From Halobellus sp. Atlit-31R (GTDB lineage: Archaea; Halobacteriota; Halobacteria; Halobacteriales; Haloferacaceae): DNA of 64,000 bases. Of this stretch, positions 53,573 through 62,275 are shown piece after piece (position 1 is the first letter of the stretch; each line of letters starts with the position of its first letter). The translations under genes and the position numbers were made by a program. Under the pieces are notes generated by a model, which ran no database searches, was not told the DNA's origin, and was given only the letters and a program-made list of their open reading frames with translations. Location of the stretch: assembly GCA_003665935.1 (NCBI GenBank), contig QPLR01000006.1:62001-126000 (forward strand). Direction: 5' to 3'.

Positions 53573-53971
53573 TCTTGCTCCTCTTTTTCACGTCCTCGAC
53601 TAACAAACCGTGGTCTCTCCTACTCGGAAGCGGGATTGACATCCTCCCGCACCTGAAGACGCGGGAATCCCACGGCACCGCACCGCTGAGTTGGGATATT
53701 AAGGTTTGCAGTCCACCACTTCTGTCCGAGGTTGGAATCCTCGAGAGAGGTGATAAAGGTAGACTGCTGGCTGTGCCAACCAGCCGGTACTCCTGTGCTC
53801 GTCCAAACTGGCCGAAGACTCGGAGTTACTGGTATCGTCGTATGGCGCCTCGGGCTGCTCGCGTTCTTGCTCCTGTCGGCGACCGCTGCCGACCGGCGGT
53901 CCTAAATCGACGGGGCTCACACCGTTTGGCTAGTCGCTCGGTCTCCAACGAGACGGCCGCCCCGGTACGTC
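53573..53971. other. Spacer with an IS200/IS605-type end
   Basis: No protein gene is supported. At about 53640-53675 a stem CCCGC-N10-GCGGG within a TCCTCCCGCACCTGAAGACG context looks like the structured end of an IS200/IS605-type element. No tnpA or tnpB gene accompanies it, so it is a solo end or a remnant. Confidence 0.5.
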
Positions 53972-54964
53972 TCAGCTCGCCGTATAGAGGAGCTGTACGA
54001 GGACGGCGGTCATCCCGGTAGCGATCAGAAACGCCCAGCCAGTCACCCGGATACGTCGTCCGTACTCGGGTAACTCGTCGCCCTCCGTCCCGAGTATCGT
54101 GACGAGCCGACTCGGATGTCTGAACGGACTCGGCGGTTTCGGTTCGGGGAGCCGTCGCCGGAGCCGTCGGTACCGACTGAACGACTGGACGCCGTACAGA
54201 CACAGCGAGAGGATCATACCGACCCAGAAGCCGGCCCCTGCGAGCAGCGGGAGGCCGACCGGCCCGATGAGGTCAGCTTGCACCGGCTGCACCGAACTCT
54301 CGGTTCCCTCGGTCAGACTCAGGATGCCGAACGCCAACCCGATCATCGAGAGCCAGAACGCCGCAAAGCAGACGAGGAGTGCCCGTTTCGACAGCTGACG
54401 GAGCGTCTCGTCGTTGCGCTCGACCCACGTTCGGGACGGCGGCGACCGCACCTCGCGCTCCGGGCGGAGTTCGCGCCGACCCGGACGTTTCTCTCCCAGT
54501 CCGGCGAGCACGACGAGACCGAGCAGGACGCTCCCGACGACGAGTGCTTGCGCCGGCCACGGGGTCCGTTCCCTTATCAAGAACGCGTCGCCCGGTGTAG
54601 ACGGCCGGACGTACGCCCGGACCGTCGTCCCCGGCTGGTACGACCGAACGACCGACTGCGCTTTCGACCGGTCGGAGTAGGTGCGGATCGTCGGCCCCGG
54701 GAACACCCGATCGTTCGTGTACGTGTCGCCACGATACTGGTAGGTGTACTCGATATCCGGTTCGTAATCGATGCCTCGACCGGCGTCGAGTCGCTCCACG
54801 CGTGCGCTGTCGACCGTCGCTTGGACGGTGACGGCGGTATCGACCGCCTGTCCCTGCTGGACGTAGCCATACCCACCAGCCCCGACGAGGGCGACCGCGA
54901 GGACCAGCAGGTAGACGCTCTTTCGTGAGAGGTGGAGGGTCGTGATTCCCACGGGGAGTTCCAT
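53972..54964 (-). CDS. DUF3592-type membrane protein
   Basis: 330 residues from the ATG at 54964. A first membrane helix (VYLLVLAVALVGAGGYGYVQ) is followed by an extracytoplasmic DUF3592 domain (VERLDAGRGIDYEPDIEYTY, YRGDTYTNDRVFPG, SYQPGTTVRAYVRPSTPGDA), then three or four more helices. The function is not known for the family. The longer reading adds 17 residues without support. It lies upstream of and co-directional with no clear partner; the next minus-strand gene ends 64 bp away. Confidence 0.82.
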   Translation of the reverse strand: MELPVGITTLHLSRKSVYLLVLAVALVGAGGYGYVQQGQAVDTAVTVQATVDSARVERLDAGRGIDYEPDIEYTYQYRGDTYTNDRVFPGPTIRTYSDRSKAQSVVRSYQPGTTVRAYVRPSTPGDAFLIRERTPWPAQALVVGSVLLGLVVLAGLGEKRPGRRELRPEREVRSPPSRTWVERNDETLRQLSKRALLVCFAAFWLSMIGLAFGILSLTEGTESSVQPVQADLIGPVGLPLLAGAGFWVGMILSLCLYGVQSFSRYRRLRRRLPEPKPPSPFRHPSRLVTILGTEGDELPEYGRRIRVTGWAFLIATGMTAVLVQLLYTAS

Positions 54965-55028
54965 CTCGGTCGCGAATATTGCAACCCAACAGTATGAGAG
55001 TGGTGTCTGCCGCACGCCTGGCCGATCC

Positions 55029-55397
55029 TCAATCTAATGTCCGAGCGGCAGCCTCGACCGCGAATGCGGTCAGTGTGAACGCCACCGCAGCGGCGAGGAG
55101 GCTTCCGACCCATCCGGAGACGACGGTCAATAGCCCGACGTAGGTGACGAACGTAGCCGTACACGCGACACTCACGCGGACGATTACGGCGGGGAACCGT
55201 GTCCCCAACAGACTGTGTGAGGTGAGCGTCGTCGGTGCCGAGATGCCGAGGGCGACCAATCCGAAGAACGCGGCGACGCCCGCACTGACGCGGAGCTGAA
55301 TCGCGTATGCGCCGACGACCGAGAGGACGATGGCGACGGTGACACCTACGTTCTCCGGCGTGAAGAGTCGAGATCGAACGTCGTGAATGGAGGGCAC
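55029..55397 (-). CDS. Four-helix membrane protein
   Basis: 122 residues from a GTG at 55397 (PSIHDVRSRLFTPENVG). Four membrane helices fill nearly the whole protein (VTVAIVLSVVGAYAIQL, VAAFFGLVALGISA, VIVRVSVACTATFVTYVGLL and LLAAAVAFTLTAF). It may be co-transcribed with the DUF3592 gene 64 bp downstream. The function is unknown, and the start is the least certain part. Confidence 0.6.
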   Translation of the reverse strand: MPSIHDVRSRLFTPENVGVTVAIVLSVVGAYAIQLRVSAGVAAFFGLVALGISAPTTLTSHSLLGTRFPAVIVRVSVACTATFVTYVGLLTVVSGWVGSLLAAAVAFTLTAFAVEAAARTLD

Positions 55398-55571
55398 GTC
55401 CCGGACTTTGTGTGACGCATTGTGAATCTTGTGCGGTGCGGGTCGCCATCGTACGGCTCGGTTGAGATTCGCTGCTGTTGCTGGGTGCCTCACGCGGAAG
55501 CCGCGACCGCCCTCGCAGTGAGATACATCCGCCACCAGCATTCTTAACGGTAGCCCCGATACGACACGGTA

Positions 55572-55784
55572 GTGCAATCGCACGTACCCTCCGATACGTC
55601 CCGGTCGGGCCGGGCAAGCCCGGAATACGCTGTGACCGTCGTCGGGGTCCTCGCCGTCGGCGCGCTCGCGTTCTTCGCCGCGCTCACTCGATCCAATCCG
55701 ACGGTTGACGACGTGACGTTCGTGGTAGTGAGTACTACCATTCCAGTGACCCTCGCCTACGAACTCGCCCGCCGCTGGCGATGA
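55572..55784 (+). CDS. Small two-helix membrane protein
   Basis: 70 residues from a GTG at 55572. Two helices (AVTVVGVLAVGALAFFAALT and VTFVVVSTTIPVTLAYELA) are separated by a short polar loop. It resembles small haloarchaeal membrane proteins that lie next to larger ones. It precedes the DUF6498-like gene by 67 bp on the same strand. The function is unknown. Confidence 0.55.
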   Translation: MQSHVPSDTSRSGRASPEYAVTVVGVLAVGALAFFAALTRSNPTVDDVTFVVVSTTIPVTLAYELARRWR

Positions 55785-55851
55785 GTGCCGAGCGTTCGTC
55801 CACGCCGTAATGAAACTCTGCAGGATCTCGCGCCCACGACTCGATTGATAT

Positions 55852-57240
55852 ATGCGCGTCCACCCGCCGGCGGAGTGGCAAAGACACCGCGTCGGCAGCG
55901 TCGCAGCCGTCGCCAACCTCGTTCCGCTGGTCGGCGTCCTGACCCTCGGTTGGGATGTCCACTCGCTTCTGGTGCTCTACTGGATCGAGGGACTGGTGAC
56001 GGTGTTGCTCGCTGCAGCGAAGGCGCTGTTCGCCGAACGTCGCTCGCCGGGGCTTCCCGATATCGAGCCGCTCCACGAGCTTCGTGAGAAGCGTGGTGGC
56101 TGGCGCCCCGTCTCCCGGATGCCTGCGGTCTATCCGCGGAACGTCCCGTTCGCGGCGTCGATACTCGGGTTTTGGACCGTCACCGTCCTCCCGGCGAGCG
56201 CCCTCTACTGGCTGACGGCGGCACCGACCATACGCCCGTCGCTGTCCCTGCTCGCCGGCGGTGTCGGACTGGTGATCACACAGCTCCACGAGTTCCTGTC
56301 GGACTACCTCACCGGGCAGGGATACGCCGAAGTCTCAGCCCAAGAAATCCTGCGTGAACCCCTACAGCTCGGCCTTGTGCTTCTCACGTTGGGCCTGATC
56401 GCGAGCGCCGGCGATCGACCTGGTGGGCTGATCCTCCTCACCGGCATCGTCGTCGTCAAGACCACGACCTCGGTCTATCGGATCGTCACCGACCACACGG
56501 ACCTCCCAGTGCCCTCCGTCCTCGACGGGGCGTTCGACGGAACGCACGCAGAGCAACTTCGGAATATCGATACCCCGGATGGACCCGTTCGTGGACGGGT
56601 ATCCGTCGACGCGGCACCCATCCTGCTCGGCAGCCTCCCGATGGTCGCATTCGGGTTTGCCCACCGGTCCACGTTCGCTATCTTGATCGGGCTGACGTTC
56701 GCCGCACTCACCGGTGGACCGGTCTGGATAGTTACGTGGTTAGCGTTCGTCCTCGTCGTCGCTGGCGCGCGTATTGGCAGCTACTACCTCCGGTACGGAA
56801 CGATCGAGTACCGTCGGTACGAGGAGCGACTCGTAGCATACGATACAGCACTCGGGGCCGTCCAGTGGACCGCTCCGGTGGACCCGGCGACGTTCTCGAT
56901 CCGCAACGCGATCCCGGACCGACTGCTCGACACCGGCACGCTGGAGGTATCCGAGGCCGCCCCCGACGACCGTGACGCCCAACTTGGCCCGGTTACCGAT
57001 CTCGACGCCACGATCGAGACACTCGAACTTCCCGTAGCGGACCCCACTCGCCCCGAACGTGATTCGGCCGTCATCGTCTCCGCCGTGGCGCTTGCACTCT
57101 TCTTTCTCGCTGTTCCCACTGGTCTCGCCCTCAGCCCGAAAGTCGACACCGCACAGCTGATCGGACTCGCCATCGGCGTTGGCCCGATTTTTCTGCTTCC
57201 GGTCGTACTTCTGATCTGGGTGGCGCTCAGACGAATCTAG
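55852..57240 (+). CDS. Multi-helix membrane protein, DUF6498-like, paralogue of 34336-35676
   Basis: 462 residues with about eight to ten membrane helices. It shares ANLVPLVGVLTLGWDVHSLL, YWIEGLVTVLLAAAKALFA, VYPRNVPFA and a soluble strand-rich stretch (GTIEYRRYEERLVAYDTALG) with the protein in array unit 3. The start ATG is at 55852. Two divergent paralogues within about 21 kb, one inside the transposase array and one outside, suggest that one was captured from such a locus. No biochemical role is known. Confidence 0.82.
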   Translation: MRVHPPAEWQRHRVGSVAAVANLVPLVGVLTLGWDVHSLLVLYWIEGLVTVLLAAAKALFAERRSPGLPDIEPLHELREKRGGWRPVSRMPAVYPRNVPFAASILGFWTVTVLPASALYWLTAAPTIRPSLSLLAGGVGLVITQLHEFLSDYLTGQGYAEVSAQEILREPLQLGLVLLTLGLIASAGDRPGGLILLTGIVVVKTTTSVYRIVTDHTDLPVPSVLDGAFDGTHAEQLRNIDTPDGPVRGRVSVDAAPILLGSLPMVAFGFAHRSTFAILIGLTFAALTGGPVWIVTWLAFVLVVAGARIGSYYLRYGTIEYRRYEERLVAYDTALGAVQWTAPVDPATFSIRNAIPDRLLDTGTLEVSEAAPDDRDAQLGPVTDLDATIETLELPVADPTRPERDSAVIVSAVALALFFLAVPTGLALSPKVDTAQLIGLAIGVGPIFLLPVVLLIWVALRRI

Positions 57241-57403
57241 AGGATCCCGCCTATCGTATTTGCGAGCACTCGGACCGGTTTCTCAACGGAAGGGAAACAT
57301 CGGTCCGATTGGAGTTTGAACTGTCAACTCAGACGAGAACTGACCGGGGCCGTGATATCCGAGATGCGGACCCCGAGACGCGAATACGAGATCCCATCTC
57401 CGA

Positions 57404-57670
57404 ATGATGACGCCCACCGGTAGTGACACTGGCAGCCGGGTCGTTACGTGGACGGCGTTCCTGGACCTCGACGCCGAGCGATTTCGGCTCGTCGTGTTGC
57501 ATCTCGCTGCTGGCGTCCCCGTGGTCATCGGACTCGCCGTACTGGCGCTACCCGTGTTCATTGCCACGTCCACCCGGAGAGCGGCGCGTTCGACGCCCTC
57601 CTTGGATCGCTCGCACAGTAGGAATACGCGTCTTTCTTGCCTGCTCCTGCCGTCGGTTCGGTATGGCTGA
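57404..57670 (+). CDS. Possible small membrane protein
   Basis: 88 residues with one strong hydrophobic segment (LVVLHLAAGVPVVIGLAVLA). The C-terminal third is Arg/Ser-rich and overlaps the start of the next gene by 8 bp, which makes the end doubtful. It could be a real small membrane protein or a chance frame. Confidence 0.3.
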   Translation: MMTPTGSDTGSRVVTWTAFLDLDAERFRLVVLHLAAGVPVVIGLAVLALPVFIATSTRRAARSTPSLDRSHSRNTRLSCLLLPSVRYG

Positions 57671-57956
57671 TCGAATTGAGGCCGAGGTACTGCACGTCAT
57701 CCCACCGGACGAACTGGACGAACACGACCTCGAACCGGCACTACAGAAGCGAGCACAGTCCAGGTTCATCCTCGTCTGCCGTCGCGGCGGCCAACCGTCG
57801 CTTCTCGAACTCATCTGGGGATGGCTGACGCGCGATCCGATCGAAGCGGTGACCATCATCACAGACCAGCCAGCCACGGAGGGCGACGAGGTCACTCTGA
57901 CCGTCACCGAAACCGAACTTGCGGGCGTCTTCGAGACATCCTCACCACGTCCCTGA
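57663..57956 (+). CDS. Small hypothetical protein
   Basis: 97 residues from the ATG at 57663: an acidic start (HVIPPDELDEHDLEPALQKR), then SRFILVCRRGGQPSLLELIW and a strand-rich tail (VTLTVTETELAGVFE). No family was recognised. The gene ends 15 bp inside the TnpB remnant on the opposite strand. Confidence 0.5.
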   Translation: MADRIEAEVLHVIPPDELDEHDLEPALQKRAQSRFILVCRRGGQPSLLELIWGWLTRDPIEAVTIITDQPATEGDEVTLTVTETELAGVFETSSPRP

Positions 57957-58310
57957 AAGACCACGAGAAAGACTGTTGATCGCCGCGTTTGCGTCTCTGT
58001 CGGCTTCAAAGCCGTACGAGAGACAAGAGTGTTCCCGTACCCACAACGGTTTCTCAGTTTTCACGCCACAGTTGGCACACTCTTTCGTCGGATCCTTCGG
58101 GTCGACCGCTACAGAGTGGGTACCTTCGCGTTCACACTTGTATTCGACCATCCGCTTGACCGTTCCCCACGCTGCCGATGCCCGGTTCCGAGAGTTTCCC
58201 GGTAGTTCGACCAATCCCTTCGCGTCTAGATCCTCAACAGCTACCAGATCGTACTCCGTGGCGTCGTGGTTCGACAACTTGTGCAAGAAATCGCAGAGAA
58301 ATAGGGGCAA
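57942..58310 (-). pseudogene. TnpB (IS200/IS605 family) C-terminal remnant
   Basis: About 122 residues: YDLVAVEDLDAKGLVELPGN (the RuvC-like Glu segment), then the zinc ribbon CANCGVKTEKPLWVREHSCL and the terminal EADRDANAAINSLSRGL with its catalytic Asp. Everything before this is missing. It is a C-terminal piece, whereas the remnant at 20452-20850 is mostly N-terminal. It is inactive. Confidence 0.82.
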
Positions 58311-58800
58311 TGAGTCAGTGAGTCATTGAATCCGTGACTCAGTGACTCGCTGAAACAAGGAGTCAATGCGTAATTGAGTTAGAGAATCCGCAAGCTCACA
58401 GAGATCGACCTGAGTAAAAGTCGTTGAAGTGGTGATCTATTGCATCACTGAGTCAATGAGTCACTGAGCCATTGAGCCTCTGCCTCACTGAGTCCAAGAC
58501 TTCGATTGCTGATCGGAGTACACTGCCTGCGAAGCATTGAATCACTGACTCACTGATTCGTTGCATCCCTGATCCAGTGAGAGACTGAATCTATGAATCA
58601 GTGAATAGCTGATTCCACGAGCCACAAACTCCCAAACTCGATGAGCCCTCGTGCTAGACTCGGCAGTGTCTGGACCATAGATCAGCGAGTCAATGAATCA
58701 TTGACTCACTGATGTACGGAGTGATTGAACAAGTGATCGGACGCATCTCGAAGTCATTGATTCTGTGACTCACTGATTAACTGTTTAAGCCGTAATCGTG
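58305..58800. repeat. Dense TGACTCA-type repeat cluster, candidate centromere
   Basis: About 500 bp in which short units such as TGACTCACTGA, TGAGTCAATGA, TGAATCACTGA and TGAATCAGTGA recur in both orientations, often in tandem with a 7-8 bp period. Examples are at 58310-58345, 58447-58490, 58537-58605, 58682-58715 and 58752-58780. Two more copies flank the genes: in front of parA (58876-58890) and after its partner (60266-60281). The position upstream of a ParA gene suggests a partition site. Confidence 0.8.
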
Positions 58801-58903
58801 TGTTTCGGGGGCCTCTAGCGTGTATCTTCTGGGCTGCTGAAGGTATCGCGCGCGATCTACCGTCTGACGTAAATTTATGACTCACGGATTCAATGATCGA
58901 ACG

Positions 58904-59815
58904 ATGACGCAAACAGCTCGTGGATGGGGCGTCACACCATCGACCGGCATCCCCACGATCGCCTTCGGGAACCAGAAAGGCGGGACTGGAAAGACGACGG
59001 CAACGATCAACAGCGCCGCCGCACTGGCGACTCGCGGCCACGATGTCCTCGCAATCGATCTGGATCCACAGGCCGATATGACGAAGGGGCTCGGACTGGG
59101 CCCCGGCGACGACAGCGATCCGTCGAGTCCGAAGAACGACCTCCCCAATGCGCTCGTCACCGACGATGCGAACCTCCTCGACGTGCTCGTCGACAACCCG
59201 CGCACGCACGATACCGCGCTCGCGGAGATTGTGATCGAGGCCGACGAGTACGACCACCTGAACTTCGACCTGATCCCGAGTCACAAGGATATGGGGCTCG
59301 CTCGCGACTGGATGGACGATGCGAAGGCTCGCCTGTCACTGAAACTCGCGCTCGAGGAGATGATCGCCGACGGCTACGAGTACGAGTATATCCTGATCGA
59401 CTGTCCGCCAGACCTCTCGGTTCTCACCGATGCAGCATTCATCGCGGCACAAAACGTCTTCCTTGCTGCACAGACGCAGGCGACATCGCGAGATGCCCTC
59501 GATGATCTGTGGGACCAACTGGAGTCGATCGAAGACAGCCAGCAGATCGAGATAGCAATTGTCGGCCTCCTGGCGAATATGTACCGAGAGGACGGTCAAT
59601 CGCGGAAGTTCCTGAGCGCCTTCGACGAGTCCTTCGCCTCGATGGCCCCGATTTTCAAGCTGCCGATGCGAGTGGCCATCCAACGCGCGTGGGACAACGG
59701 GCGGGACATTTTCGAGTGGGAAGACCCGAACGACCAGCAGGTAGAGCGGGACCTCTTCGACGAGGTGGCGTCGACGATGGAACGTGCCTTCGACAAGGCG
59801 CAGGTGGAGGCATAA
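58904..59815 (+). CDS. parA: ParA/Soj-family partition ATPase
   Basis: 303 residues from the ATG at 58904 (MTQTARGWG). An in-frame ATG 27 nt upstream lies inside the TGACTCA-type repeats and is less likely. The deviant Walker A motif KGGTGKTT is at residues 25-32. DLDPQADMTKGLGLG (Walker A') and LIDCPPDLSVLT (Walker B region) follow. ParA ATPases move plasmid DNA to daughter cells by ATP-dependent polymerisation or nucleoid binding. The gene is 2 bp upstream of a small partner and directly downstream of a repeat cluster, a classic partition layout. Confidence 0.93.
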   Translation: MTQTARGWGVTPSTGIPTIAFGNQKGGTGKTTATINSAAALATRGHDVLAIDLDPQADMTKGLGLGPGDDSDPSSPKNDLPNALVTDDANLLDVLVDNPRTHDTALAEIVIEADEYDHLNFDLIPSHKDMGLARDWMDDAKARLSLKLALEEMIADGYEYEYILIDCPPDLSVLTDAAFIAAQNVFLAAQTQATSRDALDDLWDQLESIEDSQQIEIAIVGLLANMYREDGQSRKFLSAFDESFASMAPIFKLPMRVAIQRAWDNGRDIFEWEDPNDQQVERDLFDEVASTMERAFDKAQVEA

Positions 59816-59817
59816 CG

Positions 59818-60267
59818 ATGCCTCGGGGAATGGACGAGCGGTTCGAGGACCCCTCGGACGGAGAAGAGGCTGAAGACAGCGGCACTCGGGAAGCTGAAAA
59901 CAGGTCGAGAGACTCAGAGCCTGACGACCGGTCCACGAGGGCGGCACCCGGGGAGAGCCCCAATCAACAGCAGGCGTCACCCACGGGACACACCGAATCG
60001 GCTGAATCAGCGGCGGAGGACACGGACGAGGAACCGCTGAATATTCGGGAGGACTGGGACTCGGCCACAATCTACGTCGAACCGGAACAGAGCGAGGACA
60101 TCGAAATCACATTTACTCGCTTGAAAAAGCGGCTGAAACGCGAGGACGTCGTCCTAGAGAAAAACAAGCACTTCTACCGCGGCATCTTCGAGGTGGCATT
60201 CGGTGAGCACCGGGAGGAAACAAAGGAGAAAATTCGGGACCTCGCGAAAGACGATATAGATCAGTGA
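59818..60267 (+). CDS. ParA partner, ParB-like small protein
   Basis: 149 residues, starting 2 bp after parA. The first 80 residues are highly acidic and look disordered (RFEDPSDGEEAEDSGTREAE). The C-terminal part (TFTRLKKRLKREDVVLEKNK, HFYRGIFEVAFGEHREETKE) looks helical and basic and may bind DNA. No classical ParB domain is visible. It is called a partner from its position only. In many archaeal and plasmid ParA loci the DNA-binding adaptor is a small, poorly conserved protein like this. Confidence 0.72.
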   Translation: MPRGMDERFEDPSDGEEAEDSGTREAENRSRDSEPDDRSTRAAPGESPNQQQASPTGHTESAESAAEDTDEEPLNIREDWDSATIYVEPEQSEDIEITFTRLKKRLKREDVVLEKNKHFYRGIFEVAFGEHREETKEKIRDLAKDDIDQ

Positions 60268-60363
60268 CTCATTGATTCACAGAATCTTGGACGTATTTGA
60301 CGGAGTCGAACACCGAGCTTCGTCGCACGCTCGGGTGTCCGCTGGCGCTCCTCAAAATCTAAC

Positions 60364-60774
60364 TCAACTGGCACAGGAAGTGCTGGCGGGGGTGATAGCT
60401 GCCGTGGCCACGTATTCGTAGTGAAAAGACCGCCACGCATTCTGCAAGAGCAGACTCACCACGACGCACAGGAACCTCACGGTCGCGTCTCGCATCGTTG
60501 TCGTCGCTATCGCTTGCTCGGACAAGCGATAGCTCGACTCGATACCGAAGCGTTTGCTGTAGTGATAGCGTGCATCGCGTGGTGTTTCGATGAACGGCGC
60601 GTCAGCGGCGTAGCCGTGACGCGCTACGCCGTAGTCGTCGTACTTGCCGTTCAAGTACGTACAGTCGATGTAGACGGTAAACTCAACGGTCCAGCTGTGA
60701 CCGCCGAGTTTCCCTGTCTGGTCGTGCTGGATGACGCGACTCTATCCTTCCGAGAGTTCCTGTTGAATCGCCTC
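60364..60774 (-). pseudogene. Transposase C-terminal remnant cut by the IS6 copy
   Basis: The frame reads WTVEFTVYIDCTYLNGKYDD, then YHYSKRFGIESSYRLSEQAI and CVVVSLLLQNAWRSFHYEYV, the C-terminal part of a DDE transposase, with an in-frame TAG near 60745. The upstream part is replaced by the IS6 element that begins at 60775. It is inactive. Confidence 0.75.
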
Positions 60775-61471
60775 GGTCGTGTTTAGTTAAGGATGAAGAG
60801 TGAGGCGGGAGAATTTCTTGCTGATCTATGGCAGAAATCGCCCGCCTCAACGGAGGTACTGACTGGATTGAGTTGGATTTTGTGGAACGACAGCGGACAC
60901 CCGAGAGCGCGATGAAGTTCGGTATTCGACTCCAGTTAGCGGGTCTCTCGCTGTCGAATACCGTCTCAATCCTCGAAGAATTGGGTGTCGAGCGATCTCG
61001 CAAAGCAGTCCACGATTGGGTGCAAAAGGCCGATCTACAGCCCGAAGAAGGTCGCAGCCCGAATCACGTTGCGCTCGACGAAGCTGTGATTCGAATCAAT
61101 GACGAGCAGTTCTGGCTGTACGCTGCTGCTGATCCCGACACAAACGACCTCCTGCATCTGCGTCTCTTTGCAACGACAACGACCGCATTACCCGAGATCT
61201 TTCTGGGAGAACTCCGTCAGAAACACGATATCGAATCCGCCATATTTCTGGTTGATGGCGCTCAACACCTCCAAACCGCGCTGGCCAGAGCTGGGCTCCG
61301 ATTTCAAACTGAAAGGACTGGAAATCGGAATGCCATCGAGCGAATTTTCCGCGAATTCAAACGCCGAACATCCTCGTTCTCAAACTGTTTCAGCCACGTT
61401 GAGCCGCAAACTGCTGAAAATTGGCTCCAAGCGTTTGCTGCTTGGCTCAATGCTCCTACCTAAACACTACC
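60775..61471 (+). mobile_element. IS6-family insertion sequence, copy 2
   Basis: 697 bp with ends GGTCGTGTTTAG and CTAAACACTACC, in the same orientation as copy 1 at 12888-13585. It separates an old transposase remnant on the left from a truncated RelE-like toxin gene on the right. No 8-bp target duplication is visible. Confidence 0.9.
60828..61463 (+). CDS. IS6-family transposase, intact
   Basis: 211 residues: a helix-turn-helix (LSNTVSILEELGVERSRKAV), then a DDE core with Asp in LDEAVIR, Asp in FLVDGAQH and Glu in NAIERIFREFKRR. It ends NWLQAFAAWLNAPT. It is full length, unlike the frameshifted copy at 12941-13576. It would promote replicative transposition or cointegrate formation between replicons, the usual mode of IS6 elements. 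Confidence 0.92.
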   Translation: MAEIARLNGGTDWIELDFVERQRTPESAMKFGIRLQLAGLSLSNTVSILEELGVERSRKAVHDWVQKADLQPEEGRSPNHVALDEAVIRINDEQFWLYAAADPDTNDLLHLRLFATTTTALPEIFLGELRQKHDIESAIFLVDGAQHLQTALARAGLRFQTERTGNRNAIERIFREFKRRTSSFSNCFSHVEPQTAENWLQAFAAWLNAPT

Positions 61472-61638
61472 TAATCGCCGGCGCGAAGCTTGTAGTATGG
61501 GTAGCCGCTGAGTTTTTCGAGCCGATGGGACGTCCAGTCTTTCGCCTCGTCGAGTTGCTTGACCAGTCGCTCTTGAGCCTCTGTCTCGAGCCTTTCCAGT
61601 AAGTCGAGTGCTTTCGGTGTCCACTCGACCTCAGTCAT
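61471..61638 (-). pseudogene. RelE-like toxin truncated by the IS6 element
   Basis: 55 residues (MTEVEWTPKALDLLERLETE, AQERLVKQLDEAKDWTSHRL, EKLSGYPYYKLRAGD), the N-terminal half of a RelE/ParE-type fold. The stop codon at 61471-61473 uses the last base of the IS6 element. The family continues with YRAIITW-like strands that hold catalytic residues, so the toxin should be inactive. It overlaps the antitoxin gene by 8 bp. Confidence 0.82.
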
Positions 61639-61909
61639 CGATGCCCAGCCGGTCCTTCACGTCGTCCTGCGATACCGTCTCGCCCTGCTCTCGCTGTTCA
61701 CGGCTCTCGGCCAGATGTTCGAGCGCTTCTTCAGACAGCTGCGTTGGGGGATTGACCGCATCCCGGAGGGCGTCGCGGATGAACTCGGATTTGTTCGCGT
61801 AGCCACGCTCCTCCCAGACGTCGTCGACCTGTGCCAGCAGCGACTGTGGCACTCGGACGTTGATTTTCTCCATTTCACCGTCGCCACCGGCGTCGCTGTC
61901 AGTGCTCAT
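61631..61909 (-). CDS. Ribbon-helix-helix antitoxin of the broken RelE pair
   Basis: 92 residues. The ribbon-helix-helix is at about residues 14-50 (EKINVRVPQSLLAQVDDVWE, NKSEFIRDALRDAV). It is followed by a helical toxin-binding tail (LSEEALEHLAESREQREQGE). It overlaps the start of the truncated RelE-like gene by 8 bp. With the toxin cut by the IS6 element only the repressor/antitoxin half remains functional. Confidence 0.88.
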   Translation of the reverse strand: MSTDSDAGGDGEMEKINVRVPQSLLAQVDDVWEERGYANKSEFIRDALRDAVNPPTQLSEEALEHLAESREQREQGETVSQDDVKDRLGIDD

Positions 61910-62275
61910 ATGCTGTGATACGCTTGTATCACGTAAGTAGCTTCGGTCGACTCACTGGGCTGTGGTTGACCAGGTCCAGACTACGCTCAGGGGAGAGCCG
62001 GCGATGTTCCGAGAGGTTCAGAACGACAGCTTGCCCGTCGACACGAAACCCGACGTATTCGACGGGGTCGGTGTGACGGTTTGCGAACGCTTCTGTCTGG
62101 ACGCCGTTCGACGAGGGGCGTTATGTATTCCCATTCATCGGTACGTCGCGGGAGCGGTCACCCCCGCACCCCTTTCAGAGAGTTCGAGAAACAGAGCCGG
62201 AAGCGTCGTCGGCTCGACTGGCTGGCTGCGGGGAACTCGAAGCCGTCGGTGTCGGTGAGCGACTCCTCGGATTTG
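61910..62275. other. Gene-poor stretch
   Basis: 366 bp with the promoter of the antitoxin gene at the left end. No gene or repeat was recognised. Confidence 0.4.

Noticed and set aside
58305-58800. Possible CRISPR array
   Set aside because: The repeat units are only 7-11 bp, vary in sequence and orientation, and are not separated by unique spacers of constant length; no cas gene is nearby.
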